Shown here: positions 7,733-13,926 of the stretch, in pieces | Layout: the number at the start of each line of letters is the position of its first letter | How positions within the stretch are numbered: the first letter of the stretch is position 1 | Assembly (NCBI GenBank): GCA_049600855.1 | Contig: JBMYQA010000153.1 | Coordinates: 1 to 13,926, forward strand | Length of the DNA: 13,926 nucleotides | Direction: 5' to 3' | From: JBMYQA01 sp049600855 | GTDB lineage: Bacteria; Bacteroidota; Bacteroidia; Cytophagales; Flammeovirgaceae | Program-made: the position numbers and the translations under genes | Notes under the pieces: model-generated | Database searches by the model: none | Told to the model about the DNA's origin: nothing | What the model saw: only the letters and a program-made list of their open reading frames with translations

Positions 7733-8434
7733 TTACATTTCTTTTATCAATAGTTCTACTTCAAATATCTCTTGGAAGTCACTGGGTACATGGACTTCTG
7801 TTTCTTTTACCGCACTGACACTTACCCGATCTTTCCCAATCTTCTTCTTTTTCAAATACTTTTGGATAGCAACAGCAGATCTTAATGCATGCTCTTCCGT
7901 GTAACCCGCTTTCCCAAAATGCTCTAATCCTTTAATTTCAATCTTCATGGTGGGATGTTCTTTTAATACACGCACTAACACATCTAAGGCCATAAAGGAC
8001 ATGGGCTTCAATTTTTTCCCATCAGGTGTAAAATGTACGTTGGTCAACGGAATAATTTCTCCTTTCTTTAACGGAGCCATATAGATATTTCGGTACACCT
8101 CATGTACATCCATTTCATCTACTAAATGAAGTTCCTCAAATACAGGTAGATATCCCTTTAGCTCTGCTCCTATACCATAATGATGTCCATACTGTAATAC
8201 GAGGTGATAATGCCCATCGGTAGGATCTGAGTTTGATGAGCCTAATTCTTCATGCTGCCCTAAATCATAGTAAAACAACTTGACCCCTAAGGGTTCATGC
8301 GTATCGAGGTGAAATACTTGCCCCTTCACTACCACAGCATCTTTAGCTTCTTTGGATGTTTTTAACTCCTTATCTTGTGCAAAAGCTGCCATACTGGTAA
8401 GTAAGACCAACAGTAATAAAGTGATTTTTTTCAT
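7733..8434 (-). CDS. Secreted OmpA-family protein with regulatory-like beta-sandwich and degenerate OmpA domain
   Basis: This 233-residue exported protein starts with a clean signal peptide, MKKITLLLLVLLTSMAAFAQ. Residues 34-118 (VKGQVFHLDTHEPLGVKLFY onwards) resemble the carboxypeptidase-regulatory/prealbumin-like beta-sandwich often placed before OmpA domains in Bacteroidota. Residues 127-209 follow the OmpA C-terminal pattern: a strand with a Phe (NVHF), a helix (LDVLVRVLKEHP), a strand (KIEIKG), then a helix ending QKYLKKKKIGKDRV. The usual GHTD is replaced by GLEHF, and the arginine expected before AxxVxxYL is Ser186. Both residues normally hold peptidoglycan in this family, so binding may be lost or changed. 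AAAGGA stands a few bases upstream of the ATG as a possible ribosome site. It follows the CHAT-STAND gene on the same strand after 145 bases, so co-transcription is possible but not shown. Confidence 0.8.
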   Translation of the reverse strand: MKKITLLLLVLLTSMAAFAQDKELKTSKEAKDAVVVKGQVFHLDTHEPLGVKLFYYDLGQHEELGSSNSDPTDGHYHLVLQYGHHYGIGAELKGYLPVFEELHLVDEMDVHEVYRNIYMAPLKKGEIIPLTNVHFTPDGKKLKPMSFMALDVLVRVLKEHPTMKIEIKGLEHFGKAGYTEEHALRSAVAIQKYLKKKKIGKDRVSVSAVKETEVHVPSDFQEIFEVELLIKEM

Positions 8435-8579
8435 TTGAGCATTCCTTTTTATCTGATTATATTAAGTGGGCTATTGGTTCTTAAATACCCCTCAAAAAAT
8501 AACCATGTATTTTAATCTGCTTATTTTCTGTGTGGTATTTATTTTCCCTTTAACGAAAAACCATGTTAAGAATTGTAGC

Positions 8580-11500
8580 CTAAGAAACTGTTTGAACTTT
8601 TTCTACAGCACTTTTCTTGTTTCGTTTATACCATTTTCTCCCAAAATGGAAGACAGTAACAAAGATGCCAAAAATCATAATGATTCCAATAGCTGCCGCT
8701 AAATCATCCTCTGCTGGTGTAAGTTCATCTAATACTTCTACCCATTCAGGTTTTAATTCTACATTGATTTCATTTTCTTGTATCAACGAAAGCATATACC
8801 ACAAAAATAGCCCTAATCCCCCTGGATCTTCTCCTCCGTATGACGCTGCTTCAAATTGCTTATTAAACGTGTAAGGGTGTAATTGTTGTTTAATCAATCC
8901 TTTACTGATGGAGCTGTACAAGAGGTACTCCGCATTGGGCGCTAAATAAGCAGGGCGAATTCCATAAATATCGCCTACAACTAAGGGATACGCCTCTTCC
9001 GTTTGCAAGTCTAAATCCCAAACCTTAACCGCATCTAAAGAAATAATGTAAAAATAACGACCTGTTGGATCAAAACCACTGGCATCAATCGCGTTGATTG
9101 TTAAAATCCCACCTTCTTCCAACTTACTTAAGCTTTTCACTGACGCTTTATCCGCAAAATCATACAAGCTAATTTCCCCATGTGCATCGGCTTGTATGGC
9201 TTTTCGAAAGCTGTAATAATTATTTGACAACTGACCTTCAGCAGTATTTAAAAATGATTCTTGATAGACCAATGAACCCGTTGGGATATTGTATATACAC
9301 ATGATTTCATCTTCCGTTATACTTGGCCGTATGAATAGGTAATTACCATCTACTGAAACCGTTACATCATATTCATTAAAATCTAACCCATCTTTTAATA
9401 CAATTACCTGCTCTTCCTTTAAATGGACAGGATTTAGGAGTTTGATGGTAGTTCTATCCTGAGGTAACATGATGAGGTTTCCATTAATCGCGAGTCCCAA
9501 AAACCTTCCAAGATTGTCTCTTTCCCACAGCCATTTTTTTTCGTTATAATCATAACACGCAACAATGTGCTTGCTTTTCCCAGTGCCATCGTCTTTATGA
9601 ACAGCTACGTAAATCACATTTCGAGTAGGATCGTGTTGGAAAAACCGCACGCTTTCTTGTTTTATCTCAGGAGGAACATTTCCTACTTCCTCCATGTGCC
9701 CACTCTCAATATCTACCAGGAAAAAGTCTTTTTGTGATAACCGTTGTACAAAAAATACATTAGGTTGATTGGTTACGGCCATAAATGAGACAGATAGAAA
9801 CAAACTATCATTTACCTGATCAACATAATGTTCGGCAGGAAAGCTTAATGTAATTTCCCCATTAATATTATACAATAGAAATACATCAGAGCTAGCCACA
9901 TCAGCAAAGTGACCTGAAGTTTGATACGTTTTTACGATTTGATGTTTTTCCAAATCCCATTCTTCCTGAGAAATGCCACTCGCAATGAACCGCTTTCCTG
10001 AAGGCCTGAACTTCAAATTGGAACAAAAAAGTTTACCAAAGCGATCTTTCACCTCATTTGTCATCCAGTCTATGTATTGAATTTCTCCCCGTATGGCCAA
10101 CAAGAGATGTCGATGGTTTTGCGGATTAAAAGCCATCGCAGTAACCCGCACGTTGCTTTTAAACTGATAGCGCAATGCGTAGGTACGCGTATCCCAAATG
10201 TTAAATGTTGAGTCTTGTTCAAAATAAGCCGCTACAAAGGCTAAATCTTTACTGAATCGTACTTTACTCGCTACATGGGGAAATTCCATCTCAAAAGAAG
10301 GAGCAGAACGACCTTCTTCCCATACATATACTTTTTTTGCATCTGTTGCCACAGCTATTGCTTTTTGATCAGGTGCGCTTTCACAGGCCACTACTCTTCC
10401 TGTTGAAGGTAACTTCCCAATTGCTTGGAGCGCTGTATTTGGTGCTAGCAGGTAGATGGAACCATCCTTGCTAATTGCCCACGCCCTGTCCTCTCCAGCA
10501 TGCTTTAATGCAACAATATGCTGTTTTATATTCCATGAATCCAGTTGGGCCGTATCCTGTATATCGTAATAACCAACTCCTTGTTCAGTACTTGCATAAT
10601 AATGCATCTGCTGTGGCTTTAATAAAATGGCAGGTTCTTCTGAAGGAATATCATGTACGGGAAATTCTAATCTATTTTCTCGATATACCTTAAAAGCTTG
10701 CCGCTTAAACCCTGAATGCTTGTACTCCTTATAAGCCAAATTAAATAATGAAAAAGCGAGGTTGTCTTGTCCTGTAGTCTTGAATAACTGCGCCAACTGT
10801 GCAAATGAATCTGCTTTGCCTTTTTTATAAAGTTTATAGGTCGCGTAGGTCGCCAATATTGAGACTATGATGATTAAGATGGTCGCTACACTTCCTAATT
10901 TCCGCACATTCCTTCTAAAGCGCTGCGCTTTGAGGGCTTTTTCACGACTTTTCTCGATCAGCTCTTCTTCCTTTTTCAGCCAAATCCGCATTCCAGCAGC
11001 ACCCGTTTCTACAATTTTCAGGTCTTCTTCATCAATCAAACTCTCTTCATTGTGTGTATAGCTCGCGAGTTTATTTTCTAAGATAATTGATGCGCGTTGC
11101 CCTGGTTTATCAGATTGCCGAAATTCTTTTTGAATAATTGGTGCTAAAGTATCGTGCGCTAAGCCACTCATTCCCATTCCTGCATCGGTGAGCAAGTATA
11201 GGTCTTTACAAAGCTGTAACAAGTCATCTACTTCGGTGCGTTCTGCGCCATAGCGCTCCCGCAACTCTTCTAAATTGTGTACATCAGCAGTAGCAAGTTT
11301 CGTCGTGTGAAAATACAATACATCTAAGGCTAATCCTGATTTTTCTAGTTCGGGCAACGCTGATTTGAGCAATTCCATTTGTTCCCTAAAAAAATCATCC
11401 ATCAGTATGCCTTGTTTCTTGAGCTGTTGATATTTTTCGACACTAAACACGCGCGTTTCTTCCTTTTCGCTCAAGCGCCACATTTTAGTCAGCAAGATTT

Positions 11501-13139
11501 GTAATACAGGAGCAATTGGCGAATCGCGATCTTCCAATAAGTCATCGGCAATGACTTCGGGTAATTCAGGCTCAATCTCCAAACAATACCTTTTACGCAA
11601 TGCCTCTGTCGATACCAAGCCTTTCACCACTTCGATGATATCTCTTTTTTCTAATTTCCGTAAGAAAATATTTTCCCGTGGTAACTGAAGTTTTTTGATG
11701 CCTTCTTCTATTTCTGGATGATATTCTTTTCGATACGAAAGAATGAGCTTTCCTTGTGGTTTTGACCGTGGATCACCAAATACATCGAACAAAGCAGCCA
11801 AACTCCATTCTAATTCGTGTTCTATTTCTGGATTTGGCTTTGTGTAGGCTTCTTCCACTTGATCGAGCAACACCACAAGCGGTCGTTTTGCTTGTTCCTC
11901 TTTGTTTAGCCACAGTGTTTTCAACTCAACAACCTCCACTTCTTGCGTTTCGTGTTGTGAAACCACTACTGCCGACTCAAGAACGTCAATGGCTCGCTGC
12001 ACATTATCTGCTGCTTCTCCACTTAAAATAGGAAGTAGATTCTTTAATTGCTCAATCCGAATATCCTTCTCCTGGTCAGTGGTATAGGCTTGTTGTACAT
12101 CACTTCCTCCGAGTGCTGCTCTGAGAGAATTAATTAAGCCTTTTTGGGCATCTCGCCTTAAATAAATCACTTCACACACCTGCTCTAATCGGGGAAATAA
12201 GCCCGCATCTAACATGGAAGATTTCCCTACACCAGACTGCCCATAAAACAATAAGATTGGCGCAGCATTAGGATCTACTGTCCGCTGGAATAGTTCTCGA
12301 ATGTAGTAGGATCTCCCAAAAAAGACTTCCGCATGATTGCGATCATAACGCTCTAAAAAGCGATAGGGCTGTTCGGGCAAATGGAGTGATGGCGGTTTGG
12401 GCAAGCCAAATAAGGGATTTGCAGCAGCTTCTGGCAAGGACCACTTTTTAACGATTTCCGCTCCTTCTTTGAAGTGGATTTCCCAAGGGAAACGATCGGG
12501 TGGATTTGTGGGCGAAAGGTTTTTCGCCTGTATACTGGTATCAGCTGATGGTTCAGCGGACATCTCCTCCCAAAATAAATCGCGCAAGTTTGCGGTACCT
12601 TTGTGGATTTTCACTTCATCCACCGCATCGCCCCATGCTTTTTGGATGGAATATCCTTTTGCTAAACCACCATAGAATCGGATGGCAAGCATGGTGGCAA
12701 TATCATCATTAATGGATTGTGAAGTACCGATAACTGCTGGTAAACCTGCGGATAACAAATCCAATGCATATTGACTAGACGAACATCCATTGAGAAATAC
12801 CGTTTGCAAGCTTCGTTGCTTTGCCAAAAAGGATACGAGTCCTTCACTGTGTGCACTGGCATGTTCACCTTCTAAATTTTCTAGTAATAGCTGATAACCA
12901 TTTGAATGCCCCCCATAATGAAAAATAGCAATTCGATTTTGATAGCGTTCATCTTGAAAAACCTCAATAATTTGGCTAATGGTCACATTTGCGCGTTCAA
13001 CCACTTCACAGAGTTCTTCTTTGATGGCAGGTAAAAGTACATTTCTGATGCCCGCTAATTCTTTAGGCAAGTTACGCAGGTAAGCAGTATTATCCACTCG
13101 ATCATTAGCAAAAGCAAGAAAAATGACAGGTTTAGGCAT
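8580..13139 (-). CDS. CHAT protease - STAND NTPase - TM - double beta-propeller - TM protein
   Basis: This 1519-residue multidomain protein looks like a bacterial NLR-type switch. Residues 1-190 are a CHAT caspase-like protease: FHYGGH gives His78 and VFLNGC gives Cys119, each after a hydrophobic strand, followed by the CHAT-typical AGLPAVIGTSQSINDD and RFYGGLAKGYS. A linker ends in AEVFFGRSYYIREL (270-283), the usual entry to a STAND NTPase: Walker A GQSGVGKSS (300-308, Lys306), Walker B LVVLLDQVEE (421-430, Asp426), a later SYRKEYHPEI, then a helical region to about 740. A hydrophobic helix (about 748-768) is followed by about 590 residues of WD-like strands (IWDTRTY, EWDLEKH, VWDLDLQT; roughly 14 units), then a second hydrophobic helix (1481-1500) with a basic tail. 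STAND proteins are known to oligomerise on sensing a trigger and to unleash an attached effector; here that would be proteolysis. Trigger, substrate and a defence role are inference. Confidence 0.88.
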   Translation of the reverse strand: MPKPVIFLAFANDRVDNTAYLRNLPKELAGIRNVLLPAIKEELCEVVERANVTISQIIEVFQDERYQNRIAIFHYGGHSNGYQLLLENLEGEHASAHSEGLVSFLAKQRSLQTVFLNGCSSSQYALDLLSAGLPAVIGTSQSINDDIATMLAIRFYGGLAKGYSIQKAWGDAVDEVKIHKGTANLRDLFWEEMSAEPSADTSIQAKNLSPTNPPDRFPWEIHFKEGAEIVKKWSLPEAAANPLFGLPKPPSLHLPEQPYRFLERYDRNHAEVFFGRSYYIRELFQRTVDPNAAPILLFYGQSGVGKSSMLDAGLFPRLEQVCEVIYLRRDAQKGLINSLRAALGGSDVQQAYTTDQEKDIRIEQLKNLLPILSGEAADNVQRAIDVLESAVVVSQHETQEVEVVELKTLWLNKEEQAKRPLVVLLDQVEEAYTKPNPEIEHELEWSLAALFDVFGDPRSKPQGKLILSYRKEYHPEIEEGIKKLQLPRENIFLRKLEKRDIIEVVKGLVSTEALRKRYCLEIEPELPEVIADDLLEDRDSPIAPVLQILLTKMWRLSEKEETRVFSVEKYQQLKKQGILMDDFFREQMELLKSALPELEKSGLALDVLYFHTTKLATADVHNLEELRERYGAERTEVDDLLQLCKDLYLLTDAGMGMSGLAHDTLAPIIQKEFRQSDKPGQRASIILENKLASYTHNEESLIDEEDLKIVETGAAGMRIWLKKEEELIEKSREKALKAQRFRRNVRKLGSVATILIIIVSILATYATYKLYKKGKADSFAQLAQLFKTTGQDNLAFSLFNLAYKEYKHSGFKRQAFKVYRENRLEFPVHDIPSEEPAILLKPQQMHYYASTEQGVGYYDIQDTAQLDSWNIKQHIVALKHAGEDRAWAISKDGSIYLLAPNTALQAIGKLPSTGRVVACESAPDQKAIAVATDAKKVYVWEEGRSAPSFEMEFPHVASKVRFSKDLAFVAAYFEQDSTFNIWDTRTYALRYQFKSNVRVTAMAFNPQNHRHLLLAIRGEIQYIDWMTNEVKDRFGKLFCSNLKFRPSGKRFIASGISQEEWDLEKHQIVKTYQTSGHFADVASSDVFLLYNINGEITLSFPAEHYVDQVNDSLFLSVSFMAVTNQPNVFFVQRLSQKDFFLVDIESGHMEEVGNVPPEIKQESVRFFQHDPTRNVIYVAVHKDDGTGKSKHIVACYDYNEKKWLWERDNLGRFLGLAINGNLIMLPQDRTTIKLLNPVHLKEEQVIVLKDGLDFNEYDVTVSVDGNYLFIRPSITEDEIMCIYNIPTGSLVYQESFLNTAEGQLSNNYYSFRKAIQADAHGEISLYDFADKASVKSLSKLEEGGILTINAIDASGFDPTGRYFYIISLDAVKVWDLDLQTEEAYPLVVGDIYGIRPAYLAPNAEYLLYSSISKGLIKQQLHPYTFNKQFEAASYGGEDPGGLGLFLWYMLSLIQENEINVELKPEWVEVLDELTPAEDDLAAAIGIIMIFGIFVTVFHFGRKWYKRNKKSAVEKVQTVS

Positions 13140-13167
13140 AGTTATTTGGTTATCAGACTATTCTATA

Positions 13168-13198
13168 CCAAAATACAGGATGTTTCCAAGCAAAACAA
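13168..13198 (-). promoter_or_regulatory. Candidate promoter of the CHAT-STAND gene
   Basis: On the minus strand, TTG (complement of 13196-13198) is followed after exactly 20 bases by TATTTTGG (complement of 13168-13175). This is one base from the Bacteroidota -7 box TAnnTTTG at a normal spacing. The -7 box lies 28 bases upstream of the ATG, giving a short leader. Confidence 0.45.
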
Positions 13199-13264
13199 GT
13201 CTTTATCTGTTGGAGTGTGCTTATTTATCTATCAATGAGTTTTGCCTCAAACTGTTTATGTATT

Positions 13265-13286
13265 TAGCATAACAATGCTATATTTA
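13265..13286. promoter_or_regulatory. Perfect palindrome overlapping a possible -7 box of the HEAT-like gene
   Basis: TAGCAT-AACA-ATGCTA (13265-13280) is a perfect 6-base inverted repeat with a 4-base centre, lying in the shared divergent region. It overlaps TATATTTA (13279-13286), one base from TAnnTTTG, 32 bases before the HEAT-like ATG. No TTG stands at the ideal distance. The position would suit an operator, but a 6-base palindrome in AT-rich DNA can arise by chance. Confidence 0.3.
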
Positions 13287-13318
13287 CGCTCAACTATTTA
13301 TTTAATCAACAAAGTTTT

Positions 13319-13852
13319 ATGAATATTGCCGATGCTCTTTTAGCCCTTGCCTCAAAGGAAGACGCAGAACAACTTGCTGTTTACATTGGTGATGACCCTA
13401 CGCGATTCAACGCATTGATGGATATTTTTTTTGGAGAATCTTATCGTTTAAATCAACGTGCAGCTTGGGTAATGACACACTGTACCAAAAACAATCAAGC
13501 CTTAATTACCCCTTATATTGAACGATTAGTACATAATCTCAAAAATGACGTTCATGATGCAGTAAAACGAAATACCGTAAGACTCTTACAAGATTATGAC
13601 GTGCCTGATGAGTTACTTGGCGAATTAGCAGATGTGTGTTTCGGATTTCTAGCTTCCAACAAAGAGCCGATAGCCGTTAAGGTATTTTCCATGAGTGTAC
13701 TCGCGAATATTGTTGAAAAACACCCTGAATTAAAAGGCGAATTGCAAGTTTTAATTGAAGATCAATTGCCTTATGGCTCAGCGGGTTTCAAAAATAGAGG
13801 GAAAAAGGTATTAGAAAAATTGCGGAAAATAGAGTTTATCAACAATGATTAA
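13319..13852 (+). CDS. Small HEAT-like helical repeat protein of unknown function
   Basis: This 177-residue protein has no signal peptide or membrane segment and is made almost wholly of amphipathic helices, with the spacing of HEAT/ARM-type repeats: for example LNQRAAWVMTHCTKNNQALI (44-63), DAVKRNTVRLLQDYDVPDEL (79-98) and AVKVFSMSVLANIVEKHPEL (118-137). Such repeats usually form a binding surface for other proteins. The pattern GDDPTRF, RAAWV, VHDAVKRNT, EPIAVKVFSM and QLPYGSAGFKNR is one I associate with a conserved cytoplasmic family in Bacteroidota with no established function; this is from memory and unverified. The ATG at 13319 is close to the possible -7 box. It is divergent from the CHAT-STAND gene with 179 bases between starts, so shared regulation is possible, though a wide phylum distribution would argue for an independent role. 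Confidence 0.75.
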   Translation: MNIADALLALASKEDAEQLAVYIGDDPTRFNALMDIFFGESYRLNQRAAWVMTHCTKNNQALITPYIERLVHNLKNDVHDAVKRNTVRLLQDYDVPDELLGELADVCFGFLASNKEPIAVKVFSMSVLANIVEKHPELKGELQVLIEDQLPYGSAGFKNRGKKVLEKLRKIEFINND

Positions 13853-13912
13853 TTATAGGCAAAAAGACTAGATTACTCTACCCGATGGTTTAACACTTAA
13901 ATCTGCTATTCA

Positions 13913-13926
13913 AGGCTTCTGAGCCT
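13913..13926 (+). terminator. Hairpin at the window end, possible terminator stem
   Basis: AGGCT-TCTG-AGCCT forms a 5-base stem with a 4-base loop 60 bases after the HEAT-like stop codon. The window ends at its last base, so whether a T-run follows cannot be seen. Confidence 0.25.

Noticed and set aside
12397..12675. Plus-strand frame of 92 residues inside the CHAT-STAND gene
   Set aside because: Antisense to a confident coding region, with no domain features.
12570..13139. Classical peptidase C14 caspase instead of CHAT at the N-terminus
   Set aside because: The GGH and NGC motifs followed by AGLPAVIGTSQSINDD and RFYGGLAKGYS match the CHAT pattern better, though both are caspase-clan proteases.
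13853..13926. Possible tRNA or small gene in the last 74 bases
   Set aside because: No cloverleaf arms or T-loop motif are visible and no frame is open; only a small end hairpin is present.

Overview
The window looks like a chromosomal segment from a Bacteroidota bacterium, perhaps of the Saprospiria or Cytophagia type. The evidence is indirect. The DNA is AT-rich, and most starts lack a convincing Shine-Dalgarno sequence. Several upstream regions carry boxes resembling the Bacteroidota -7/-33 promoter (TTG and TAnnTTTG). The protein types also fit: a 7TMR-DISM histidine kinase, a lipoprotein di-haem peroxidase, an OmpA-family protein with a regulatory beta-sandwich in front, and a small HEAT-like protein typical of the phylum. 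No rRNA, tRNA, CRISPR array or transposase gene was found.

Layout. Positions 1-404 (-) hold the 5' end of a secreted, probably outer-membrane protein cut by the window edge. Divergent from it is a di-haem cytochrome c peroxidase/MauG-like lipoprotein (608-1813, +). This gene converges on aspS (2069-3832, -), and the gap between them holds a 189-base element with nested inverted repeats. Upstream of aspS lies a membrane sensor histidine kinase (4029-6332, -) with a TTG start and no adjacent response regulator. Its upstream region carries a second MITE-like inverted-repeat element (6368-6557). A fructosamine-3-kinase-type protein-deglycating kinase (6813-7688, +) then converges on an OmpA-like secreted protein (7733-8434, -).

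The most interesting part is 7733-13139 (-). It is dominated by one 1519-residue protein that joins a CHAT caspase-like protease (apparent His78/Cys119 dyad), a STAND-type NTPase, a transmembrane helix, about 590 residues of beta-propeller repeats (roughly 14 blade-like units) and a second, C-terminal transmembrane helix. The simplest topology puts protease and NTPase in the cytoplasm and the propellers outside the inner membrane, as an NLR-like switch that senses the envelope. The same-strand neighbour encodes a secreted protein whose OmpA-like domain lacks the usual peptidoglycan-binding residues. It is a candidate partner, but nothing in the sequence proves this. A divergent HEAT-like gene (13319-13852, +) shares a 179-base promoter region with the CHAT-STAND gene.

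Most of the other genes (aspS, peroxidase, fructosamine kinase, histidine kinase) look like independent single-gene units rather than one pathway.
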